DNA of 64,000 nt from Dankookia rubra (lineage in GTDB: Bacteria; Pseudomonadota; Alphaproteobacteria; Acetobacterales; Acetobacteraceae): contig NZ_SMSJ01000004.1 of NCBI RefSeq assembly GCF_004355005.1, forward strand, positions 1 to 64,000, in the 5' to 3' direction. The notes beneath the pieces are model-generated. The model did not search any database, was not told where the DNA came from, and saw nothing but the letters and a program-made list of their open reading frames with translations. Shown here in pieces: positions 17,303 through 24,813 of this stretch; position 1 is the first letter of the stretch, and every line of letters starts with the position of its first letter. The translations under genes were made by a program, and so were the position numbers.

Positions 17303-18186
17303 AGCACCAGCACGCCGTGGTGCTTGGCCTTGCCCTCGGGCTCGACATGGATGGTGATGGTGGCGCCCTCGATCTCCGCCTTCAGCGCCGCCTCGATCCG
17401 GTCGCAGATCACATGCGCATCGTCGACGCTGAGGCTGCCGGGCACCACCAGGTGGAACTCGATGAAGGTCAGCCGCCCGGCATGGCGCGTGCGCAGGTCA
17501 TGCGCCTCGATCGCCCCCTCGGCGCTGGCCGAGACGGCGCCGCGGATCCGCGCCAGGAGGCCGGGCTCCACCGCCTCGTCCATCAGCCCGCCGACCGATT
17601 CCCGCATCAGGTACCAGCCGGACCAGAGAATGTTCACCGCGGTCAGCGCCGCGATCAGTGGGTCGAGCCAGAGCCGCCCGGTCACCGCCACCGCGCCGAC
17701 GCCGACCAGCACGCCGAGCGAGGTGACCACGTCCGCCATCAGGTGCCGCGCATCGGCCAGCAGCGCAGGCGACCGGAGCCGCCGCCCCTCGCGCCGCAGC
17801 AGGATGGCCCAGCCGGCGTTGATGGCGGTTGCGGCGGCCGAGATCAGCAGCCCGACCACCGCATCCTCCGGCGGGCGCGGCGCGACATAGGCGCCCCAGG
17901 CGCTGTGCAGGATCGCCAGGGCGGCGACGATGATCAGCGCGCCTTCCAGGACGGCCGAGAAATACTCCGCCTTGGTATGGCCATAGGGGTGGTTGGCATC
18001 GGCCGGCAGGGCGGAAAACTGCACCGCGACCAGCGCCGCCCCGGCGGCGGCGACGTTCACCACGCTTTCCAGCGCATCGGCCAGCAGCGCGACGCTGCCC
18101 GTCACCCACCAGGCGCCGAGCTTCAGCGCGAGCACGGCGGCGGCGATCACCAGGCTGCCGGCGGCGAGGCGGACCACGCGCGTCAT
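17299..18186 (-). CDS. FieF-like cation diffusion facilitator transporter
   Basis: This 295-residue protein has six membrane segments with CDF metal-site blocks LLADALESVVNVAA (about residues 34-47), NHPYGHTKAEYFSA (about 65-78) and LLADARHLMADVVTS (HxxxD, about 147-161), and a C-terminal domain ending with H-rich EPEGKAKHHGVLVL. The family exports Fe, Zn or related divalent ions. It differs from the other CDF protein at 13571, which belongs to a more divergent branch. It is the first gene of the probable CDF-tonB-pduO operon and could prevent excess of a metal such as Co or Fe, but this is inference. Confidence 0.9.
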   Translation of the reverse strand: MTRVVRLAAGSLVIAAAVLALKLGAWWVTGSVALLADALESVVNVAAAGAALVAVQFSALPADANHPYGHTKAEYFSAVLEGALIIVAALAILHSAWGAYVAPRPPEDAVVGLLISAAATAINAGWAILLRREGRRLRSPALLADARHLMADVVTSLGVLVGVGAVAVTGRLWLDPLIAALTAVNILWSGWYLMRESVGGLMDEAVEPGLLARIRGAVSASAEGAIEAHDLRTRHAGRLTFIEFHLVVPGSLSVDDAHVICDRIEAALKAEIEGATITIHVEPEGKAKHHGVLVL

Positions 18187-18401
18187 GCGATCGGGGCGGC
18201 GGAAGGGGCCAAGGGGCGGGGCTCCGGCAATGGAGGCGGTTCATGCCCCGGAGGATGCAGTGGGGGCAACCCCCGATGCACCGTGCCGGGACCCTGGTCG
18301 GGACCCGCTCGGACCGCCGGGAGGCTGGCCGGGGAACGCGCCTCGCCCCGCAGCTTTCGGGCGGCACCGAGGGGACGGAGCAAGGGGGCAGGAGCCAGCA
18401 C

Positions 18402-18604
18402 ATGGCAGGATCGAACGAGCGAGAGGCTGGCCAGACCGACACGGGCGCACCGCCCGGCGCTTTGGGGGACCGGTCAGCCCCAGGAACCGGGCAGACCAGG
18501 GTGGTCCCTGCCCCGAGTGCCACGGCAGCGGCCGACGCAACGGGCAGCCCTGTCCGGCCTACGAGGGCAGCGGCCAGGTCGTGCGGGTCGTGGGCAACGC
18601 GTAG
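18402..18604 (+). pseudogene. Small CxxC zinc-motif protein gene, frameshifted
   Basis: A good AGGAG site precedes an ATG at 18402, whose frame reads MAGSNEREAGQTDTGAP through PGTGQTRVVP (to about 18510). The sequence then makes sense only in another frame, CPECHGSGRRNGQPCPAYEG ending VVGNA with a stop at 18602-18604. The whole resembles short proteobacterial proteins that end in two CPxCxGSG knuckles (DnaJ-like zinc motifs). Two lesions are visible: a frame change near 18505-18515 and CPAY in place of the expected CPxC. I call it a decayed gene; a sequencing error could explain the frameshift but not the lost cysteine. Confidence 0.5.
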
Positions 18605-18872
18605 ACTAACGGCTCGCCGGCCTTCGCCGGGGCCAAATTCACGCGCATGTTATCCAAAAAATGAGACGGTCCAAGCTCAGTATTCCGCTCAAGCAATTGA
18701 TGCGTGAGGATGAAAAAGCTTTGAATGCGGTGTTCCACAACCCTGGCTTTATCGAAATTCACTAAAAGAACCATTGCGGTAACTGTTAGTCCTTCTAATC
18801 TTCCAAATATTCAACCCGAAGCTTATTTATAATTGCATACGTTCGCCTAACAGCTCTTATCGGCGACTACTG

Positions 18873-18911
18873 ATGTCTTCTCTTTATTGAAACGCCACGC
18901 AGAGAAGACAT
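18873..18911. repeat. 11-bp perfect inverted repeat
   Basis: ATGTCTTCTCT (18873-18883) is repeated in inverse as AGAGAAGACAT (18901-18911) around a 17-base spacer, about 155 bp before the GH16 start codon. The spacing of about 28 bp centre to centre suits a regulator-binding site. Confidence 0.5.
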
Positions 18912-18914
18912 ACC

Positions 18915-18937
18915 GAACCCGTTGTCATTTCGGGTTC
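18915..18937 (+). repeat. Hairpin GAACCCG/CGGGTTC
   Basis: A perfect 7-bp stem with a 9-base loop follows the 11-bp inverted repeat directly. It has no T run and lies about 130 bp before the GH16 start codon. It may be part of a leader transcript. Confidence 0.35.
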
Positions 18938-19066
18938 AGTGAGCCAGGCCATCTAATCGCCTTCCGGGGCTCTTAACCCCTGCCGGCCACCGTGCCGACG
19001 GGATGTGAGCCCCATGCCTCCGCTCCGCGGCGCTTCACAACAAGCCACGGGGTCCTGCCACCAGGC

Positions 19067-21004
19067 ATGGAAGGACAAGCCTTGGCCATCCTCAATGCAG
19101 TCTCCGTTGCACTGAACACCTCCGCCGCACCCAGGAAATGGCTCACCGCCGCCAAAGGCACGACCCTCAACGGCACCAGCGGGGCCGATGCCCTTTCCGC
19201 CCCGAACGGTCAGGCCACCCTCAGTGGCGGCGGCGGCGACGACACCTATGTCATCTGGGACGCCAGCAGCCGCATCATCGAATTGGCCAATGGCGGCATC
19301 GACACGGTGCAGTCCTATGCATCGGCCTTTGCCCTGCCCGACTTCGTCGAGAACCTGCAGCTCATGTGGACCGGCAGCGCTGGCCGCGGCAATGCGCTCC
19401 ACAACATCATCACCGCGGGCGATGGCTCGCAGACCCTCGACGGCGGCGCTGGGAACGACGTGCTGACCGGCGGCACCGGGGCCAATACCTTCATCGCCCG
19501 CCGCGGCAATGGCAGCGACGTCATCACCGATTTTCAGGCCGGCATCGACAAGATCCTGCTGCAGGACGCCGCCCTCTACAGCTTCGGCGCGGTGCAGGCG
19601 GCGCTGACCCAGCTGGGCACCGACACCGTGCTCAGCCTCGGCGGTGGCGAGAGGCTGGTGCTGCGGAACGTCAAGGCCAGCTTGCTCAGCGCGCAGGATT
19701 TCATGCTGCCGGCCGACCCGACGCATGCCGGCATGCGCGTCACCTTCGCCGAGGAGTTCAACAGCCTCAGCGCCTCGGCCACCGGCATCGGCACCACCTG
19801 GAAGACGACTTTCAAGATCAACGACCAGCTGCGGACCCTGTCGACCAACAAGGAGGCCGAATACTATTCCGATGCCTCGGTCGGGGTGAATCCCTTCAGC
19901 ATCAGCCAGGGCATCCTCGACATCACCGCCGCGCCCGGAAGCAACCCGTTGGGGCTCGCCTATACTTCCGGGCTGCTCACCACCGCGAGGTCCTTCGCCC
20001 AGCAATACGGCTACTTCGAGGTGCGGGCGCAGCTTCCGGCAGGCCAGGGCTTCTGGCCGGCCTTCTGGCTGCTGCCGGCCGATGGGGGCTGGCCGCCCGA
20101 GATCGACATCTTCGAGATGCTCGGCAAGGACCCGACCACCGCCTATTTCAGCCTGCACACCACCACCGGGCCCACCACCACCAAGTCGATGAGCCTGCTG
20201 CCGGACCTGTCGAAGGGCTTCCACACCTTCGGCCTCGACTGGCAGGCCGACCGGATCCGCTGGTATGTCGACGGCAACGAGGTGGCCGAGGCGGCAACCC
20301 CGGCCGACATGCAGAAGCCGATGTACATGCTGCTGAACCTGGCGGTCGGCGATGCCGGAAGCTGGCCCGGCAAGTATGATCCGAGCCTGCCGACCGGCCA
20401 TATGCTGGTCGACTATGTCCGCGTCTGGCAGGCCGGCACCATCGCCCCGCCGCCCAGCGTCACCACGGTCACCGGCCCGGGCGACGTCACCGCGGCCGGC
20501 GGCACCTATACGCTGCGGCCGGACGGGCTCAGTGACCTCTATGACTTCACCAAGGCCCGCGCCGCCATCCATCTCGACGCCGCCACCATGTCCGCCAAGC
20601 CGGTGCATACCGTCTGGGGCAGTGCCCTCGGCGACGAGGTCCGCGCCGGCGCCGGCACGCTGAACTTCTCCGCCGGCGCCGGCGACGACACCTTCTTCTT
20701 CGGCCGCGGCACCTCCCGCGTCCAGGGCGGCGGCGGCAACGATACCTTCGTGCTCACCAAGGGCGCCATCGCCGCAGGCGACCAGATCATCGACTTCCAC
20801 CGCAGCCTGCCCGGCGGCGGGGAGCACGACCTGCTCCGGCTCGACGGCTTCTCCAGCGCCGCCCACCTGGACTACCGGGCCGGCACCAAGATGCAGTCCT
20901 ATGTCGTGGTGGACGGCACCTATGTCTCGCCGGTCATCACCATCCAGATCGCCAATGCCGCAGGCACGCTCACCCAGGCCGACTACCTCTTCAACCGCGG
21001 CTGA
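19067..21004 (+). CDS. GH16 glycanase flanked by RTX calcium-binding repeats
   Basis: This 645-residue protein has an N-terminal RTX-like block (about residues 38-165: GGGGDDTYVIWD, LDGGAGNDVLTGGTGAN), a GH16 domain (about 220-475) with catalytic EIDIFE (Glu345, Asp347, Glu350) and a second RTX block (about 540-625: FSAGAGDDTFFFGRG, QGGGGNDTFVLTKG). There is no Sec signal, which fits type I secretion with folding driven by extracellular calcium. It resembles rhizobial ExsH/PlyA-like secreted glycanases that cut beta-glucans or exopolysaccharide. The start is set at ATG 19067; an in-frame ATG at 18992 is possible. It is convergent with the Nudix gene (5 bp apart). The substrate is not known. 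Confidence 0.9.
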   Translation: MEGQALAILNAVSVALNTSAAPRKWLTAAKGTTLNGTSGADALSAPNGQATLSGGGGDDTYVIWDASSRIIELANGGIDTVQSYASAFALPDFVENLQLMWTGSAGRGNALHNIITAGDGSQTLDGGAGNDVLTGGTGANTFIARRGNGSDVITDFQAGIDKILLQDAALYSFGAVQAALTQLGTDTVLSLGGGERLVLRNVKASLLSAQDFMLPADPTHAGMRVTFAEEFNSLSASATGIGTTWKTTFKINDQLRTLSTNKEAEYYSDASVGVNPFSISQGILDITAAPGSNPLGLAYTSGLLTTARSFAQQYGYFEVRAQLPAGQGFWPAFWLLPADGGWPPEIDIFEMLGKDPTTAYFSLHTTTGPTTTKSMSLLPDLSKGFHTFGLDWQADRIRWYVDGNEVAEAATPADMQKPMYMLLNLAVGDAGSWPGKYDPSLPTGHMLVDYVRVWQAGTIAPPPSVTTVTGPGDVTAAGGTYTLRPDGLSDLYDFTKARAAIHLDAATMSAKPVHTVWGSALGDEVRAGAGTLNFSAGAGDDTFFFGRGTSRVQGGGGNDTFVLTKGAIAAGDQIIDFHRSLPGGGEHDLLRLDGFSSAAHLDYRAGTKMQSYVVVDGTYVSPVITIQIANAAGTLTQADYLFNRG

Positions 21005-21009
21005 GCGGG

Positions 21010-21786
21010 TCAGATGGCCGGCGCGTCCAGCACCTCGAAGACCGAGCCGCCGTAGCCGGCCTCGGCCGGGATGGTCAGGCGCCAGCCCTGCTCGGTCTGC
21101 ACCATCTCGGGCGTCACCGTCACCACCGGGGCCTGGCGCGCCGCCGCCAGCGCTTCCGCCACCGTTGCATGGCGGCCGAGCTTCTCGAGGTTCTTCCGGG
21201 TCGGGAAGACCAGGCGGCGCTGGCCGGCATTGGCTTCCTCGATCGCCCGGGCCGGGGTGATCCAGACGCTGTCCTCGCTTTCGTACCCGTCATGCACCGC
21301 GAGCTGGTCGGGCGGCGCGGCGGCGAGGAAGAACTGTGTGTCGAAGCGCTTGCTGCGGGACAGCGGCGTGACCCAATGGGCGAACTGCACCATGCCGTCG
21401 ATCGCCGGCTCCAGCCGCTCCTCGGCCAGCATGGCGCTCAGCGGCTGCTCGCCCTTGGCGACGCGGGCGCGGTGCAGCGCCTCGATCCCCAGCAGCCGGG
21501 TCGCGTCGACCAGCGTCGCCTCCCCCCGTGGCCGCGCCAGCAGCACGCCGCATTCCTCGAAGGTCTCGCGGATGCCGGCGATACGGAACCCGTCGAGCGC
21601 ATCCGCGCCGCCCAGCGCCTGGTCGTCCGGCTCCACCCGCCCGCCCGGGAAGACCAGCGCGCCACCGGCGAATTCGATGTCGCGGTGGCGCACCACCATG
21701 AAGACCTCGACCCCCTCCGCGCCGTCGCGCAGCAGCAACACGGTGGAGGCGGGCCGCGCCGGGACAGGGAGTTTCGTCTCGCTCAT
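21010..21786 (-). CDS. Nudix hydrolase
   Basis: The 258-residue protein has a Nudix fold with FPGGRVEPDD near residue 48 and the Nudix box helix GIRETFEECGVLLA (about 70-83, with RE..EE metal ligands). The insert between the GGRVE turn and the REXXEE helix is longer than in MutT, as in the NUDT7/NUDT19 group that acts on CoA derivatives. ATG at 21786 has GGAG about 8 bp upstream. A GTG at 21795 overlapping the preceding stop codon is an alternative start. It is likely co-transcribed with the Bug-family gene upstream. Substrate uncertain. Confidence 0.88.
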   Translation of the reverse strand: MSETKLPVPARPASTVLLLRDGAEGVEVFMVVRHRDIEFAGGALVFPGGRVEPDDQALGGADALDGFRIAGIRETFEECGVLLARPRGEATLVDATRLLGIEALHRARVAKGEQPLSAMLAEERLEPAIDGMVQFAHWVTPLSRSKRFDTQFFLAAAPPDQLAVHDGYESEDSVWITPARAIEEANAGQRRLVFPTRKNLEKLGRHATVAEALAAARQAPVVTVTPEMVQTEQGWRLTIPAEAGYGGSVFEVLDAPAI

Positions 21787-21791
21787 CTCGC

Positions 21792-22763
21792 TCACTCCAG
21801 CCGCAGGCCGAGGCCGCGGATCAGCGGCGTCCAGCGCGCGATCTCGGCCTGGATGAAAGCACCGAATTGCTCGGGCGTGCCGCCGACCACGTCGCCCGCC
21901 TGGCGGTCGCGCACGCTGTCGCGCACCGCCTGGTCCGCCAGGACGGCATTGAAGCTGCGGTTGGCTGCGGCCACCACGCCCGGGTCCATCCCGGCCGGGC
22001 CGAGGATGCCGTTCCAGACCAGCGCCTCGAATCCCGGCAGGGTATCCGCCACCGGCGGCACGCCCGGCAGCAGGGCCACCGGCCCCTTCGAGGAGACCGC
22101 GAGCGGCCGCACCTTGCCTTCCCGGATGAAGGGCAGCGCGGTGGAGACGGTCATGAAGGTCGACAGCGTCTCGGCCGCGAGGATGCTGCGCGCCACCTCC
22201 GCGCCGCTTCGGTAGGGCACCGGCGTCATCTTCAGGCCGAGGTCGCGCAGCATCAACTCGTGCGCCAGGTGGCCGGAATAGCCGATGCCGGGATGCGCAT
22301 AGGGGATGTCGCCTTTCGCCCGCGCATAGGCGATGAAGCCCGCCATGTCCTGCACCGGCAGGGAGGCCGGGACGACCAGGACCAGCGGCAGGTTCACCAG
22401 GTGGCAGATCGGGGTGAAGGCGGTGGCGGGGTCGTAGGGGACGCTGGGCTGCAGCTCCCGCGCGATGGCGTTGGCGCCAAGATCGGCCAGCATCAGGGTA
22501 TAGCCGTCCGGCCTGGCCTGGGCGACGAAGGCCCCGGCGATGGTGCCGCCGGCGCCGCCGCGGTTCTCCACCACCATGGTCTGGCCGTTGCCATGCGGGG
22601 CGAAGGCATTGGCGACGGTGCGGGCCAGGGTGTCGGAGGCCCCGCCGGCGCCGAAGGGCACCACCAGGCGCACGGTGCGGTCGGGCCAGGCCGCCTGGGC
22701 TTGCGCGAGGCGCGGGGCAGTGAGCGCCGCCGCCAGCAGGCCGAGATCACGCCGTCGCATCAT
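21792..22763 (-). CDS. Bug/TctC-family solute-binding protein
   Basis: The 323-residue periplasmic protein has a signal peptide (MMRRRDLGLLAAALTAPRLA, cleaved after AQA) and the Bug family pattern WPDRTVRLVVPFGAGGASD (about residues 24-42), VENRGGAGGTIAG, then MTPVPYRSGAEVARSIL. Such proteins bind carboxylic acids or amides for tripartite tricarboxylate transporters; no TctA/TctB membrane partner is in the window. The last codon overlaps the start region of the Nudix gene, so they share a transcript. Residue 1 may be 22763 or 22760. Confidence 0.92.
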   Translation of the reverse strand: MMRRRDLGLLAAALTAPRLAQAQAAWPDRTVRLVVPFGAGGASDTLARTVANAFAPHGNGQTMVVENRGGAGGTIAGAFVAQARPDGYTLMLADLGANAIARELQPSVPYDPATAFTPICHLVNLPLVLVVPASLPVQDMAGFIAYARAKGDIPYAHPGIGYSGHLAHELMLRDLGLKMTPVPYRSGAEVARSILAAETLSTFMTVSTALPFIREGKVRPLAVSSKGPVALLPGVPPVADTLPGFEALVWNGILGPAGMDPGVVAAANRSFNAVLADQAVRDSVRDRQAGDVVGGTPEQFGAFIQAEIARWTPLIRGLGLRLE

Positions 22764-23439
22764 GCTGTCCGTTTCCCTTCCCCGTTGCGGCAAACTGCCG
22801 GTGCGCGCGGCACGTGGCAACCGGTCCGGCAGGGGGATCGACGGCACGCCGCCCCTTCCGGACACCCCGCCGAGGGCCGGGAGGCCGCTGGACACCTCCG
22901 GTCGGCGGTTTTGGACTTGAGGGAATTGAGGACCGGAATCGGCTCAAGGCAATTGAGGCCGAAGCGGCGGGATCGGGCGGGGAGGCCGGTGCCGCCGGTA
23001 CCGGCCGCGCGGCGGGTTCAGGATTTGAGGAATTGAGCGCTTGAAGTGAGGCCGTGCGGATGCGGACGGCGCGGCGGTGCAGCGCGGCAAGCCAGCCCGT
23101 CAGGGCCCGGAGCGCGGGGTCCGCCGCTTCCGCGGCCGCCGCGTGCAGCCGGGCCCAGACCCCGGCACGGGCCCAGCGATGGTAGTGGCGATAGAGGGTC
23201 GGCCAGAACGGGCCCTGCGCGCCGGCCGGCACCCAGGCGACGCCATGCGCGGCGACGGCGAGAATGCAGTTCAGCCGGTGGCGAAGGTCAGGCAGGCGGC
23301 TGCGCGGGAGCAGCGGCGCGAGAGCGGCCCATGCGGCATCGGCGAGGGGGGCCCAGGGGCGGGTGGCAGGAATCGGACAAAGTGCCGGGCGCGCGACGCC
23401 GGACAGCAGCCTCGCCGGTGCGGGTTCGCAATGGGTCAC
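22747..23439 (-). CDS. IS5-type (DUF4096) transposase-like protein, N-terminal part only
   Basis: Residues 29-128 of this 230-residue frame (about 23355-23056) match the N-terminal DNA-binding part of IS5-family transposases: WAPLADAAWAALAPLLPRS, DLRHRLNCILAVAAHG, then YRHYHRWARAGVWARL. No DDE catalytic domain follows. The rest is low-complexity Pro/Ala sequence whose end overlaps the start of the Bug-family gene by 17 bp. Short proteins of this type occur widely in Methylobacterium and Acetobacteraceae genomes, either as first frames of ISs or as relics. It is followed upstream by a gene-poor stretch, which fits an element scar. Confidence 0.5.
   Translation of the reverse strand: MTHCEPAPARLLSGVARPALCPIPATRPWAPLADAAWAALAPLLPRSRLPDLRHRLNCILAVAAHGVAWVPAGAQGPFWPTLYRHYHRWARAGVWARLHAAAAEAADPALRALTGWLAALHRRAVRIRTASLQALNSSNPEPAARPVPAAPASPPDPAASASIALSRFRSSIPSSPKPPTGGVQRPPGPRRGVRKGRRAVDPPAGPVATCRAHRQFAATGKGNGQHDATA
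22922..23037. repeat. Triplicated AATTGAG direct repeats
   Basis: The motif AATTGAG occurs at 22924, 22951 and 23031, twice as GGAATTGAG and each time next to a TTGAG-like or CTCAAG stretch. The repeats lie 160-270 bp upstream of the Bug-family gene and inside the tail of the transposase-like frame. They could be binding sites or a low-complexity tail of that frame. Confidence 0.35.
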
Positions 23440-24252
23440 GCGCCTGCCTCCAAACCAAACGAGCGAAGATAGCAGGAAAATAATCTTATCGCAAGCCGCA
23501 ACCGGCCCGCCGCGTCAGGCAAGGAACAGGCGGTCCGCGTCCGGGCGGTCCTTCGCCGCCCTGGACCGCCGCCCTGGCCGTCGATCCAGCGGGGGAAGGC
23601 GGCCCGTGGTCTTCGGCAGCAGGCTGCCGGGTCGCCCGCCGGCACCGATGAAAGTGAGGTCCCCGGCTTTCCACACGTTGCTGCAGCGCGTGGGCGGTGG
23701 CCATCCGCAGGCATCGTCGGATCGACCGAAGCCACGGATCCCCGGTCGGGCATCCGTACTTGGAGCGACCGGGAACGAGCGGGCGGTCAGCATGATCAGG
23801 CGGTGACGCGAAGGACGTGCCCGGCTTCGCCGTCACGAACCCTTTGCCCGGAAGCCCAGCGAGGCCATCCGCGCTCCAGGCGGCCTTGCCGCCGAGCGCG
23901 GGATGCACCGAACCGCGGACCGCCGCCATGGCCAGGAAGCCCGGATCGCGGCGCGCGGAAGCCTCGGCCGAGCCAGGGCTTGCCTAGCCCGGCGGGTTCC
24001 CAGACCCGCGAAGCGCTGTTGCGACAGGCGGGCACGGCCTCCGTCGCCGCGCGATCCCATTCGTCGCGCCGGGTGGCCATGCATCGCACGCCACGGCAGC
24101 CATGGCGGCGACCCGCCGCGCCAGCCGCGCGATGTTCCCGTTCACGGGTGCCGCCGACGACCGCGACGCCTTGATCCAAATGAGCCCGCCGACCGCAGGG
24201 AGAGCCCCCGAAGCGAGCGGCCTGGCGCTGACCTGGCGCCAGCCGGCCTTCG
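23440..24252. other. Gene-poor region between the transposase-like frame and the soxCD-like genes
   Basis: About 810 bp lack a convincing gene. Several open frames exist on both strands (for example 23486-23929 and 23796-24323 on the minus strand), but their products are Arg/Gly/Pro-rich, overlap one another and show no domain. No tRNA, long inverted repeat or target duplication was seen. It may be decayed mobile DNA. Confidence 0.5.
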
Positions 24253-24813
24253 TCATGGCCTGCTCGCGGGAGGCTGCCGGGCGTTGCGGATGATGCTGAA
24301 CTCCCGGTCCGGGACGAAGCCATCGCGGTTGGGCATGCGGATCGCGGTCAGGCTGGTGCGGTCGAGAATCGCATCGGCCGGCACGATGCCGTTGAGGTTC
24401 AGGATATAGGCGACGACGGCATAGGTGTCGTCGTCGCTGAGCGTCTGCGGCGCCGGGTAGGGCATCGCCCGCCGCACGTAGTCGAACAGCGTCGTGGCAT
24501 AGGGCCAGAAGCTGCCGACCGTCTTGACCGGGTGGTCCGAGGCCAGGCTGCCCTGACCACCCGCAAGACGGTCGGCGAGACCACCCTGGCCGCTCTCGCC
24601 GTGGCAGGCGGCGCAGCTCTCCTCGAAGACCTGCGTCCCGCGGGCGACGCTGCCGCTGCCCGCCGGCAGGCCCTTGCCGTCAGGCCGGACATCGATGTCC
24701 CAGAGCGTCACCTCAGCCGGGCTGGCCGGGCGGCCGAACTCCGCGGCGGGGGCAGCCAGGGCGCAGCTGAGGGCCGCGGCGAGGCCGAGCGCTGCGGGTC
24801 TAGGCCAGGACAT
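24253..24813 (-). CDS. soxD: SoxD-like c-type cytochrome
   Basis: The 186-residue periplasmic cytochrome has a signal peptide (about 1-23), then a segment very like SoxD: FGRPASPAEVTLWDIDVRPD and GLPAGSGSVARG (about residues 26-60), the haem site CAACH (67-71), and RRAMPYPAPQTLSDDDTYAVVAYILNLNG with a Met ligand. Classical SoxD is about twice as long with two haems; this one has a single haem. It would take electrons from the adjacent molybdoenzyme. Its start overlaps the soxC-like 3' end by 14 bp, so the two are coupled. Confidence 0.82.
   Translation of the reverse strand: MSWPRPAALGLAAALSCALAAPAAEFGRPASPAEVTLWDIDVRPDGKGLPAGSGSVARGTQVFEESCAACHGESGQGGLADRLAGGQGSLASDHPVKTVGSFWPYATTLFDYVRRAMPYPAPQTLSDDDTYAVVAYILNLNGIVPADAILDRTSLTAIRMPNRDGFVPDREFSIIRNARQPPASRP

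Larger units (their letters stand above)
18605..19066. other. AT-rich noncoding island before the GH16 gene
   Basis: From about 18640 to 18950 the DNA is far richer in A and T than its surroundings. It holds a 34-codon open frame (18661-18765, starting MRRSKLSIPLKQLMRED) with no ribosome-binding site or known relatives, an 11-bp inverted repeat (18873-18911) and a 7-bp hairpin (18915-18937). It may be the promoter/leader of the glycanase gene or a remnant of foreign DNA. Confidence 0.5.

Noticed and set aside
18661-18765. 34-codon plus-strand frame in the AT-rich island
   Set aside because: Plausible amino-acid mix but no ribosome-binding site or recognised homologue; noted only in the island entry.
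18559-18774. 71-codon minus-strand frame in the AT-rich island
   Set aside because: No ribosome-binding site, no known relatives, and overlaps the plus-strand zinc-motif remnant.
23486-24323. Overlapping minus-strand frames in the gene-poor region
   Set aside because: Overlap one another, Pro/Arg/Gly-rich, no domain; not enough to call genes.
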